A stretch of 64,000 bases of DNA from the NCBI RefSeq assembly GCF_020379485.1, contig NC_063447.1:58889452-58953451 (forward strand), given 5' to 3'. The DNA is from Brassica napus (taxonomy: Eukaryota > Streptophyta > Magnoliopsida > Brassicales > Brassicaceae). Position numbers and translations under genes: made by a program. The notes under the pieces were generated by a model. That model was not told the origin of the DNA. It saw only the letters and a program-made list of their open reading frames with translations, and made no database searches. The stretch's first letter is position 1; every line of letters starts with the position of its first letter. Positions 13,250 through 24,031 of the stretch are shown piece by piece.

Positions 13250-14394
13250 CTTCTTCTCCTCTAATGATTCGCAATGTCGAGAAAACTAATTTAAATTGCA
13301 TATAGAACAGAACAGAGATATTAAAAAAAAAAAAACAGAACAGAGTTTCAAAAGATTTGGCCTTTGTCGGAGATGATGATGAATCGATGGATGATTATGG
13401 AAGGATGGGCAAATCGGGTATTATGGGGAAAGTGTCAAGACGTGTTTTTCCTTGCAAGACATCGCCTCACGTTCATTTTTTAAACTTAAAAAATTAATTT
13501 TATTTTTTCATGATTTTTGATTTCAGACACGATTCAACCAATGATCGTGGAAGCATGTTTTGTGCTCATCGTTGGAAAGTATTTACGTTTTGGTTCGGGT
13601 TTAATATGAACACATCGTATGATCCACTTTACGTGTTAAACAAAAAGAAAAAAAAATAGTATTATTCTATAACTAATGTTAGCCTTTATGTCTTTATCAC
13701 AAAATTTTATTACTACAATGTTTTAATTGAATTATTGAATATAACAAGACGATACTGTAGTTTTGCTTGTATCTTGGGTTTAGGCTGCACTGGACAAGAA
13801 GACCGATCTACAACTGCACTGAATCCTAGTCTTGACCATCATGCCAACACGTTTGATTAGTGGAACTGCTTGATCTTCACATGAATCATTTATATATATA
13901 AGGCCATTATAGTATTAGGACGAACATCTTTTAATTAGTTTTGGGGTTAATAAAACATTTTTATATCCTTAATAGAAACGATTACAATACTACGAGTACT
14001 TTTGACCATAATGAGACGAAGACGAGTTTCATATTTATTTTCTTTTTCAGAAATAGGTTGACCATGTTTAGAAGAGATTCTAAACTATTCTCTATAATCA
14101 ACATGTGGTTTTATCAGCATAATCAGTGAAAGAAAACCCCATGGTTGAGAGAGAACATATGACGGAGCTTGGATATGAGCAATACAGATATATGTACTAT
14201 ATGACGCGCACAGTCCAATTGGTCTACCAAAAAATAATGTGCATCACCAAAGGGACCAAAAGTATTGATGCGAGGTTTGCTTATATTCCTGATATGACTG
14301 ACGTAGGTGCAACGAACGTTTGAGCAAGCAAGTTTCTTGAGATACTAGTGGGACTGTGGGAGTAATGGAGATGAAGGTACTTCTACTATTATTT
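13250..14394. other. Intergenic: 5' flank of the WD40 gene and AT-rich DNA
   Basis: There is a poly-A run near 13324, then AT-rich DNA. Short open frames occur (for example 14126-14323) but show no recognisable motif. I see no gene. Confidence 0.45.
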
Positions 14395-15892
14395 TGTAAC
14401 GACCCGGTTTCTCTAAACCATATTTAGAAATTTGTTTGGTTAATTATTCTCTAAACCAAACCATTTGAAATAAACCAAAGAGATATATAAGTCGTATACA
14501 TCTCCATCTTTGACGATCGAAACCTAGCCGCACACCTCCAATTAAACCATTGTTCACCTCCAAAAATCTGATGCACCGCGATGCCACCACCGGCTCTTCC
14601 GGTTGTCTTGGAGCCATCACGCCATGTCAGAGAGAGAGCCTCGTCATCACTGGTCAAACGTCTCACGTGTTGTTGTCTCGCATCGAACTCGAGAGATGTA
14701 TATATGACGTGAGGAGGAGGCACACAAAGACGGAGCCACCGTCTCACCACCGCCGCACCGATCAGATCCACACTGTTGTTAGTCGCAAGCCATTGGAGGA
14801 GGCAGTCATGTCACCGGAGAGTCGTGATAGCCAGAGATCGTACCAGCCACTGTCATCAACCGTTATCTAGCTAAGTGTTGCCTCCTTTGTCACTTGTGCC
14901 ACAAGTAACGTATATACCACAAACCATAAACGTGTCTTTGCATGTGTTTAGGTGTAGTGAATGTTATGCCAACCTGGAGTTACTTGCCCATCATTTTAAA
15001 ATAAGGCGTACAAAGATTTATGGAACAAGTTTCGCTCGACACCATGATTAGGAAGGAATCTTTTAAAGTGATGTTAGGTGAGATCGTTCCCGAGCTTTTG
15101 ATGAGCCATATCCAATATTTGCTAAGGTGAGGGTCTTTTCTCGAATTCCTCTTACACGGGTTAGGACCTTGAATAAGTATAATTTATTTCTAATGTGTTT
15201 CCGTCTACGTAAAATCGAGTCTGTTATTGCTTGTTTAGTTTTTAGGTTCTTTGCTTAAACCGGAACTAGGGTGTTAGAGGATTCAACAATGATTGTTTCA
15301 TTTAAAATTGGTAAATAAAAATAGTTCTTTTATTAGGAGTTATGTGATTGTTTAAGACGGATACAGAGACGGACTTCTGTATGCCGGATTGTGTGGAGGT
15401 TACGGTCAGCTATAGTCGACCGGTTGACGCGTAACCCAGGAGGTCGATAAAATCGTCTACGGGCGTGTGTTACCGAGCACTTGTTCGGTGTGTGTATGAA
15501 CCGAGCACCTTTTCGGTAGTGTTTTGGCCTGTTAGTGGGCAGCGAGTGTGCACCTTGCTAGGACTGTTGTGTGATCTTTGGGTACTTTAGGTACCATGTT
15601 TGCAACGTGTTAGGATTAAATTATATTTATTCGGAGTGCTCTGTCCGGGTCCATGGACTTCGGGTTTAGTATCTCATACCTCACTGAGTGACTTCCCCGT
15701 TACTCACCCCTCATTTGCCCCTTGCAGGTGAGACAGATGAGTATATGATATTTGGACGGATTTGGTGCTACTGAGCTTTTTATTCGGATTTTTATTGGGC
15801 TTTGGGTGAGTGTAATTGGGTATATGGGCTTTATTATACGAGATATTATTGGTGGCCCGCTGTTCTCCGGATTGAAGGTGACGGGTGTCACA
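14395..15892. mobile_element. Solo LTR, about 1.5 kb, probably Ty3/Gypsy
   Basis: It begins TGTAACGACCCGG and ends GACGGGTGTCACA, that is TG...CA. The ends are partly inverted copies (TGTAACGACCC against TGTGACACCC). It is flanked by the 5-bp direct repeat TATTT (14390-14394 and 15893-15897). It contains no coding capacity. The 1498-bp length and the perfect target duplication fit one LTR left after recombination between the two LTRs of a full element. Assignment to Gypsy is from the LTR style only. Confidence 0.8.
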
Positions 15893-16049
15893 TATTTGTT
15901 CACTGTTCAAACACAATTTAAAAACGTCTCTAATCACTTTGAGATGAAGGTTTTATTGTTCACAAGAATCAAAACCACAAGAGACTACACAATCAATACA
16001 GCTTTCTATATACATCTCCATATATGTTTTTGAGTCTAACATCAATTCG

Positions 16050-17162
16050 TTACAGCATCAGGGTTGAGAAGTATTGCTCGAACTCTTGATCAATCGTGGG
16101 CTTATTTATGACATGCTGAGGAGAATCTGCACACACGAAACCAAGTTAGTGAATTTCCGGTTCAGGGAATCGGTATGGACAGATCCAAGAATCGGTTTGT
16201 ACCTTGGTCAACAGTCCATCTCCCAGAAGACAGAACATACTTAGCAGCATTACTACACCCATTACCTTCGTCTTGCTCTTCTTCTTCTTCATCATCAAGG
16301 TAGGTAATGTTTTCAATGTCTTTGTCTGAAAAATCCTCTAAGTTTTGGGTTCCATAGATGAAATCAAGATGGCTTTCAAATGAAATCATCTTGTCTTCAC
16401 TACAAGATCCAGATGATTCCTCTTTCATTTCAATCTCATTTTCACATTCCATAGAAGTTGAGTTCAGACATGACACTGAACACTCTGAATCAAGCTCTGC
16501 TCTGGCATTGGTATTGTCGGAACAAGCAGCATTGTCAAAACAAGCATGCTTGGACAAAGGTAATAATGATAACTCTGATTGATCGGTCTGAAACTTCCTC
16601 TTCTTGCTCACTTCAACTGCTTCCATATTCAACACTTTTTTACTACTGGTAATGTTATGTAAACTGCAAGAAACCAGACAACACCAAATGAGAACACATT
16701 AGATTTTCACTATAAAGATAAACATTTAAGGAGCTTAATCCTCAAATAGTGAATCAAGTTTATTGATCTTGAACTTGATTTTAAAGGTTCATAAGAAATC
16801 AACAATTATAAATCACATTTATTATAATAAGCTAATATAAAGACAGTACTCTCAATCATCCTCTAGAGGTGTGATTTGGTCAACCATTGACATGAACACA
16901 TATAACTTACAAATCAATCATCTTATGCATCTATGTATCTTTAAGAAATGGAAAGAGGTATCAGAAGAGGACGAAATTTAATTTCTAAACTAAACACTAA
17001 CCATTGTGAGATTATAATACATGGGGGGATCTAGTATTTGAAAGCCTCAAACACCTGACGCTCACAAATCCAAGTAGCAAAATAGTAAAGGAAGAGGTTC
17101 AGAAACCAAAACCTGCTAAGCTCAGACAATGGCTTCTTGTTATCAACTTTCTCTTCAGGCAT
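16050..17162 (-). CDS. FHY1: FHY1, phytochrome A nuclear-import adaptor
   Basis: Three exons: 17113-17162, 16203-16663, 16050-16126 (588 nt, 195 residues; Arabidopsis FHY1 is about 202). FHY1 carries light-activated phytochrome A from cytosol to nucleus in far-red signalling. The sequence shows a basic NLS KKRK at residues 37-40, a leucine-rich export-like stretch LSLLPL at 48-53, an acidic middle region, and the highly conserved C-terminal motif TIDQEFEQYFSTLML at 181-195, which contacts phytochrome A. The start is set by MPEEKVDN in the tiny first exon, followed by a 449-bp intron. All functional parts are intact. A CACGCGC motif lies about 200 bp upstream, and a 6.1-kb retrotransposon begins 541 bp upstream of the ATG. 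Confidence 0.96.
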
Positions 17163-17364
17163 AGATCGCTGAGAGAGATAGAGTTCAAAGATAATTTAAA
17201 ATGATGAATTAATGCTCTTTCCCCTTTCGGAGGGTCGTTAATATCTGGAACTGGAAACTTTTAAAATACTAAATCGATCGTAAATAGTCCCTGTGTCGAC
17301 TCAGGAGCGTGTACTCTACGAAGTTAGATGAACCGTCGATCTTGTTAATACGATGTTCGATTTC

Positions 17365-17371
17365 GCGCGTG
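17365..17371 (-). promoter_or_regulatory. FHY3/FAR1-binding site (FBS) upstream of FHY1
   Basis: CACGCGC on the minus strand (GCGCGTG on plus), about 203 bp upstream of the FHY1 ATG. FHY3 and FAR1, MULE-transposase-derived factors, are known to activate Arabidopsis FHY1 through this 7-mer. The match is exact. Use of the site here is inferred. Confidence 0.7.
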
Positions 17372-17702
17372 TCCTGTCATACACTGGGAGAAGAATTCAT
17401 GCGCTGGAGAGGCGACCCATCTCCTTTCACTGGACCCTTTTTTTACTCCATAACGATTTTATGGGCTTTGGATGAGGTCTAAATATTTAAACTTCTTTTG
17501 TAACATTTGTATAAATATTTCTCATTTTACCAGCTGCCAAAAAATACCAAGATAATTGTTTATATTATTTTCATGAAAACATATTTTAAAATGTAATTAT
17601 TATTTTTTTATTTCTAAAAATACAACTTGCTTCCTTTTTTGCTTTCTTTGTCCAACGATTACAACTTGTTTTCTTCTGTAACATTCTAAGAAAATAGAAA
17701 AC

Positions 17703-18078
17703 TGTTATAAAATAACTTATAATTTATAGTATCGTGAAATTTAAATAAGAGTAGAATTTAATACCCGTAGGAAGCAAATAACACTAGTATAAGGGAGAGA
17801 GTTTATTATAAGAAGGAAGAAGAAAATGTAATGATTCTTTGATGAATTACTCTTGTTCTTGTTTATGGTGTACAAAAGAGTGAGATGAGTGATGGTATTT
17901 ATAGTGAACAACAATAAATAAAATAACAAAGATAGTGCTTAATTTGGTAAATGAGTGGGTGATCATAGTGCTTGATGAGTAGATGATCATAGTGCTTGAG
18001 TTGGTAAAGGAGTGGATGATCATAGTGCTTGAGTTTGGTAAAGAAGTGGATGATCATTTCAATGTTTATCTTATAACA
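17703..18078 (-). repeat. 3' LTR of Copia-2
   Basis: A 376-bp LTR. On the minus strand it begins TGTTATAAGATAAAC and has a TATA box CTATAAATACC near 17895-17905. Its U3 carries four TGATCA-containing repeats. Confidence 0.93.
17955..18060 (-). repeat. U3 enhancer-like direct repeats of Copia-2
   Basis: Palindromic TGATCA occurs at 17960, 17984, 18017 and 18051, each within a 24- to 34-bp repeat containing ATAGTGCTTGAG or GTGGATGATCAT. The same array is in the other LTR (about 23691-23787). Its position upstream of the LTR TATA box fits a transcriptional enhancer array. Confidence 0.7.
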
Positions 18079-21000
18079 CTCCCCCTTGATCATCCATCTT
18101 GTATTACGTGGTGCCTCGTTAAAAACCTAGTCATGGAAAACCCAATGGGAAAAACCGTAGTAAAAGTAAAAAGAGTACAACTACGTAAGCTCCCCCTCGA
18201 ATGAGTAGTCATAGAACCTTTAGAACAATGATAGATTTTCATCTCTCAAATTGTAACATTCTCTTTGGGTGTCTATCTTTTGTATGTTCTTTGTTGCCTC
18301 GTTAAAACCTTGTCATGGAAAATCCCAATGGGATAAAAAAAAAAACCATGATAAGGAAAAAGAGTACAACCACACTTACTATCATATTTCTTTCCCTGGA
18401 AACAATATCTTCAGGATATGCATTTCAATCAACTCTCTTCAGAGAACTGAGCTTAAGAGAATAAACTCTATTCATTTCTATTATGATATCTAGGGCCTTT
18501 AGACTTCTTGTCCATAATTCTCTTTTGACTTAGACAATAGTTTATTGGTCTATTTGGATTTCAAACCAAATTTCTTACATACAATCGTCTAGAGATTCGC
18601 CTCGTACATACGAATTATTCATTTGTAACTATAGAAGTTACTATTATGATTTTCTTTCTTTTCATATGAAATTACATCTTTCAGTAATGAAAAGATTAAT
18701 AATTTTCTCAAATAACACTCTTACGTATGGTATTTCAGGACCAAACATATACGAGCGTCTTAAATAAAATACTTTAAGGATCTTTATGATAACATCTCAG
18801 TTTTAGATCTCCAGTTTAGAATACATAAAAACAATATGGTATTGTCAAAAGTTTTCTTCCAAAACATAATTTTTCTATAACTCTTCAGGAGTTTTGATTA
18901 TATTCAAATCATGATTCTATTGATTTATAATCTCTTGATAAATACAAATGGATACATTTGTTAACCTTATAATATTTCATATATCCCATAAAATAGTTTG
19001 TTTCAATTCGATCGAATATGCAGAGTTCCCGGGAACATGATTTTGATATCATCAATCCTTCATGGATTATACTTTCAGGGATTAACATTTTTCAAGTGGA
19101 TTGTTTCATTCAAGTTCTTCCTTTATTACCAGACTATAAGGAACTTGAAACTAGTTGCATCTACCACATGAAATTATGTCTCTTCACAATTAATTTCATA
19201 TTGATCCTTCTTTGTGTGCAACGGTTCATTTACATCTCACTTGTTTTACACCTTTTAGTGTATGGACTACTGGTCCAAATACTTCTCTATTTCACAAGAA
19301 GTTTATATCTTTGTCTATTGCATCTTTCTGATTTGGCCAATCATTTCTTTGTGTACACTTTTCAATAGACTTTATTTCATGATCCTCTTTCTCATTTATT
19401 ATATCAACTGCTACTTTGCATGTATAATATCATCGACGTCAATTTTCTTATCGGTTCCATTTTGTTTCATACATGACATAACTTATTGAGATCTCTTCAT
19501 TTGTCTCAGGTACCTGAATTTTCGTCAGTCATGTTTAATTTCTCTTCTGGAGATCATACAAAACTATATTGCCTCGTTTTGACCATTATCAATATATGCT
19601 CCTTTTTCATTTACGAGGATTTATCTTTGGAACCAATCTGTCTACCACGCTGCAGGCGTGACTAGCAGTTTGATATTGTTCTTGTAGAACATTTATTCTT
19701 ATTGGAGCATTTACAGCTGGTATATGTGACTTGATCACTATATTTATATGGGTCGTGTCTGGCAACTGCTTTAGTAAGTTTTGAAATGAATTATCTTTTG
19801 GACTTGTATTTCACATTGTGTTTAGCCCGAGGATCAATGATAATTCATTTCAACTTATTTTCTTTTCCAGCTGTTTATTTTCTCTCCCTTATGTTGGAAG
19901 TACTAACTCACTTTTAGAATTCATGTATAGCCTTAATTATATTTTTCGGGGATGGCTCTGGATTCTTAAGTGTCAATAGAGATTTATATCCAACATATAT
20001 TTCCAACCTCATTTGAAAACACATCTTCATTTGAAGCTCTGTGGCGGAGCAACATCCAACATTCTTAGATGAAAATGATTGGTTTCTGATTCTATACCAA
20101 TGATGGGGAGAACTAGTGAATATTTATTGGCTTGATGCGAACCATTGTTGCTCAAAATGTTTAGCACTTATCTCAGTGAATGTGCTATAGTCGTTAAAGA
20201 CTTTAAGAAGTGAATTCACCAATATTATAAAAATGCATAGTGGGTGATCAGTCCACTAACATCTTCGTTATTTATGCCAATATCTTATTTTGGCTGGTGA
20301 AAACCATATTACCCTTTTATCTTATGGGTAAGCAACATATGTCAAATCATTCGGAAGAATCTTCTGGTTCTTATATGACTATGCATATGACCTTTAAGTA
20401 TATATTCGCATTATTAATGAACCAAAATGGTCTAACTGATTCATGCCAAATGTAAACTTCTAGTTTACTATACATTTATCTTCATTATACTAATCTTTGT
20501 GTAGTACAATATATAAGAGGCTGTAGATATTTTCTCTAAAATACTTATACTGCTTTGAGAATTATTTCTGATTGAAATGTATATATCATTTCGTTTGCTT
20601 ATTGTCTCAACATAAGTGTCTCAAAATCTTACGGATTTACTTTGAGAAAAATTCATTAATCTTAGTTTTAGTGTAAACATAATCTTCTGGATGTTTGACT
20701 TATCATAAAAAGTGAGATTCTTTAACTCTTCCCCTCGAGAGTATAATACTACAGGTTTATCAATCTCGAATGTATCTCATTTTCTTAATCAACAACATAT
20801 CCTACATGGGTTATGTATTTTTCGTAGATCCTTTTAAATTTTGATACTTATAAAAATACAATACCTTAAGAACTTTAAATTGCATTCTTAAGAACTTTAA
20901 ATTAAATTTTTATGTGCAGTAATACTATGTATACTTCTGGAGCATCATATATATCCTCTTTTTAAGCATTCTATAAGTTTTACTATCTTGTATTGTACAC

Positions 21001-21700
21001 ACAATAAATTTTCTTTCATCTTCAGATGAATTCATAATTTCTTTTCTTTATTACCATGTTTATTTTCTTAACTTTAAGTGAGAGTATGAGTTCTATAAAG
21101 AAACTCTTTGGACCTTGACCTCATTTATGCTCACGTCTAAAACCACAATTTATGAGTTTTTAAATGTCATATTCTCTTCAGGAGAATGAATCATAATCAA
21201 CTAGACGTGATTTATCAATAGATATTTTTTCAATATATATGCATCATAAAACAATTTCTTGAAGAAATTTTACTTTTAAACTTTACATCCAACATAGTTG
21301 GCTTTATTTACCGACTTCAGGTCTTGTAATCTTTAAATGCAAAATACAAAATGAGCTTTAGGTAATCACTTCAGGTGATAATACCTTTTTTTATATATAT
21401 TATCTTCCAAAACTTATGGATCTTTTAGAGTCAAGCTTTAAACTTAAAATCCTCAATATAAATGGTAATAAAATCAAAATATTTCAAATATATATAAATA
21501 TGTATTAACAAAGGTGTCTTATTATATCAGAAAATAAATAAAACTTTCATAGTAATTATTATATAGACTATATTATTACTCTCATGCTTTTTAACAAAGT
21601 TTAACCTATCAATCAATTTAATGAACAAATTTATATCACTGCCAACTTCATGCAAATTGATTTATCTAATCAAGTTTGTTAAACTTGTATATAAAGCATA
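18079..21700 (-). pseudogene. Degenerate Copia pol remnant in Copia-2
   Basis: In minus orientation, sequence near 19600-19780 reads like the Copia linker between integrase and reverse transcriptase (NAPIRIN..., then VDRLVPKINPRK, normally GRPVGSKDKNPRK). Stops and shifts break it everywhere, and no YVDD-like site could be placed with confidence. Two copies of the Copia 3'-UTR block lie at about 18100-18170 and 18290-18350. The decay contrasts with the near-identical LTRs. Confidence 0.55.
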
Positions 21701-22592
21701 AAAATACTTATCTTATAAACAGAAGTATATCGGCGATGAAAGTTTCAGCTGTTCACGTTTCTGAATTGGCTGATAACTTGTACATATCTTTCCGAGAGAA
21801 TACACAATCCTGAAAACTTTAAATTTTGCTCATATAAACATGGCCATTACATTAGTAAATATCAACATATAATCCAAATTATTTTATGATATTAGACCAA
21901 AGACTAATCGACTACAAAACTAACCGATTACAAATAATTTCTTTTATGATGTTAGACCATGAATCATAAAGTATGTTTCCTTAATACCATTAAACCATGA
22001 AGCATATTAAAGTATAATAAGCAGAATTTAATTCATCAAATAACTATTATTCTTACATATAGACAAGCGTTGATGATTATTAATGAGATATCAAGTTCTT
22101 TAGTGCTCAAAGATTTTAAAACCAAACAATCAAACCAATCAAAGATTATATTGCAAATATTAATTAATGATTCTCAATTATTTATAGCATGAACCATATA
22201 AACCAATGGTTATCCAAACCAATTCAAACATATTATTTTTTGAACAAACCAATTTAGTATTATAACTTTGACCAAACGTATTATTATCAAACAAGCATAT
22301 TGGTGACACATGTGTGCATGTGCATGGTTCAATGAATAGACGAGCAAATCGGTAACGCAACTACACGTTATAAAGGTGTTTTCTGTTTGGAGTGTTAACC
22401 GAACCAAATCAATTAACAATAAGCGATACACATTACAATGTGTAGAATTAAATTAAACAAAGTCGTTTTAGTAGATCCATCGATCGATGCGTTATAGCCC
22501 ATAAACCCATCGATCGATGTGTTTTAGCATATGGACAACCATTAGTCATGGTTAATATATTATATGTCATATGACTATAGTATTATGCAATT

Positions 22593-22763
22593 TTAAAATG
22601 AACCATTTATATTAATCATGCAAGCAATTACAAGGAGAAGCGATGTAAAGAAAATTAAACCGATATTCATCTTAAATTCACTCGGAGTAAATTCTCCAAC
22701 GAATAAACCATAAATAGAAACACAAATAAAAATGACACATAAAAACAAAAGTGCGCGAATCAT
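22593..22763 (-). CDS. 56-residue two-helix membrane micro-ORF inside Copia-2
   Basis: ATG at 22761-22763, TAA at 22593-22595. The product starts MIRALLFLCVIFICVSIYG and has a second hydrophobic stretch IGLIFFTSLLLVIACMI at about 34-50, joined by a short polar loop (GEFTPSEFK). A TATA-like TCTATAAATACAA lies about 95 bp upstream and two MSA-type motifs lie farther up, so a dedicated promoter is plausible. I do not recognise the protein. It could be a captured host gene or a signal-peptide-like ORF, or a chance frame; the promoter layout and hydrophobic pattern argue against chance. Translation is not shown. Confidence 0.45.
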   Translation of the reverse strand: MIRALLFLCVIFICVSIYGLFVGEFTPSEFKMNIGLIFFTSLLLVIACMININGSF

Positions 22764-22854
22764 CTTTCTTGAAATGAAAAATCGGAGGAGAGCGATTTGA
22801 AATTTTTGAGAGAAGATAAAATGTTTTGGATGATGAAATGGAGTGAAAATGAGT

Positions 22855-22935
22855 TGTATTTATAGATGAAAATTACTGTTCATGACCGTTGGAGAAAGGG
22901 GAAATTTTTGAAAAATTTTCTTTGTGACCGTTGGG
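22855..22935 (-). promoter_or_regulatory. Internal promoter with TATA box and two MSA (G2/M) motifs
   Basis: On the minus strand CCCAACGGTCA (22925-22935) and TCCAACGGTCA (22883-22893) both fit the mitosis-specific activator consensus YCYAACGGYYA bound by three-repeat MYB factors. TATA sequence TCTATAAATACAA follows at 22855-22867. The spacing (about 30 and 70 bp upstream of TATA) is promoter-like. It sits inside Copia-2, well away from the LTR promoter. Confidence 0.55.
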
Positions 22936-23105
22936 GTGAAATCGAGTGCACCAAAAATTAGTCTGAAAATATCTTATTAAACGGTCAATCAAATCTATAA
23001 AATTTCATAAAGTGAAAAATTATGACAATGAAATATTTATGTTATATGACAACAAATCATGCGACGGCTCAGCCGATCAATGCAGAATAATAAATAAATT
23101 ATACG

Positions 23106-23300
23106 GCGGCTCGGCCGACCAATTAATAATAAACAGAATATAAGGCGGCTCAGCCGACCAATAAATAATAAACAGGATATAAGGCGGCTTGGCCGACCAA
23201 TAAATAATAAACAGGATATAAGGCGGCTCGGCCGACCAATAAATAATAAACAGAATATAAGGCGGCTCGGCCGACCAATAAATAAATTAAATTACTAGTA
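23106..23300 (-). repeat. 39-bp minisatellite in the Copia-2 leader
   Basis: Five units start at 23106, 23145, 23184, 23223 and 23262, with core GCGGCTCGGCCGACC followed by AATAAATAATAAACAG. A sixth diverged unit lies near 23062, and related GGCGGTATACCG blocks follow to 23370. CGGC and GCCG in each unit can pair, giving a row of GC-rich hairpins in AT-rich DNA, just downstream of the primer-binding site. Confidence 0.85.
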
Positions 23301-23417
23301 AATAATATAGGCGGTATTCCGGCCATTATAACATGATATAAATAATAGTAGAGGCGGTATACCGACCATTATAACAGGGTATAAATTATACAAATAAATT
23401 TTACCGAATCGCAGAGT

Positions 23418-23433
23418 GATCGTGCTGATAACG
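23418..23433 (-). other. Primer-binding-site region of Copia-2
   Basis: CGTTATCAGCACGATC directly adjoins the 5' LTR on the minus strand. This is the leader found in many plant Copia elements and shares TATCAG with the initiator-tRNA primer site. Confidence 0.65.
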
Positions 23434-23809
23434 TGTTATAAAATAACTTATAATTTATAGTATCGTGAAATTTAAATAAGAGTAGAATTTAATACCCGTA
23501 GGAAGCAAATAACACTAGTATAAGGGAGAGAGTTTATTATAAGAAGGAAGAAGAAAATGTAATGATTCTTTGATGAATTACTCTTGTTCTTGTTTATGGT
23601 GTACAAAAAAGTGAGATGAGTGATGGTATTTATAGTGAACAACAATAAATAAAATAACAAAGATAGTGCTTAATTTGGTAAATGAGTGGGTGATCATAGT
23701 GCTTGATGAGTAGATGATCATAGTGCTTGAGTTGGTAAATAAGTGGATGATCATAGTGCTTGAGTTTGGTAAAGAAGTGGATGATCATTTCAATGTTTAT
23801 CTTATAACA
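23434..23809 (-). repeat. 5' LTR of Copia-2
   Basis: A 376-bp LTR, identical to 17703-18078 except at three positions, flanked outside by AAAAC. Confidence 0.93.
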
Positions 23810-24031
23810 AAAACCTTATTTTGTAGAAGTATTATTTTTTGGATAATATCATTATTTTTGGAAAATGTGGTAATGTCTTGAAATGTTTAGTCTCGTACCA
23901 TGGTGACAAAATAGTATTTTAGTTTTCTATCTATCACAGTGTTACTTGATCAATGGATCACGTGCCTGCCATGTGTCCACGAGGGCTATCATATGGCGCT
24001 GTCTGCTGATATTTTTTTTTTTTTGATTTCA

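Larger units (their letters stand above)
17703..23809 (-). mobile_element. Copia-2, non-autonomous or decayed Copia element with young LTRs
   Basis: It has 376-bp LTRs (17703-18078 and 23434-23809), TG...CA ends and a perfect AAAAC target duplication (17698-17702 and 23810-23814). The orientation is minus. The purine tract AAGGGGGAG sits beside the left LTR, and the Copia-type leader CGTTATCAGCACG beside the right LTR. The LTRs differ at 3 of 376 positions. The 5.35-kb interior has no long reading frame, but it keeps the Copia 3' UTR signature (CCCATTGGG...AACGAGGCA, present twice) and a Copia pol stretch near 19.6-19.8 kb. It lies between FHY1 and the Vid24 gene. Confidence 0.93.

Noticed and set aside
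14126..14323. 65-codon open frame between the WD40 gene and the solo LTR
   Set aside because: No motif, no promoter or splice context, and length within chance expectation.
14451..14870. Two overlapping 106-codon frames on opposite strands
   Set aside because: Both lie inside the solo LTR and mirror each other; typical of non-coding GC-richer LTR DNA.
19018..19489. 116- and 75-codon hydrophobic plus-strand frames in Copia-2
   Set aside because: Antisense to the degenerate pol; hydrophobicity reflects T-rich DNA.
22470..22530. Doubled CCATCGATCGATG words in Copia-2
   Set aside because: Only two short copies; could be chance or a footprint, with no context to give a meaning.
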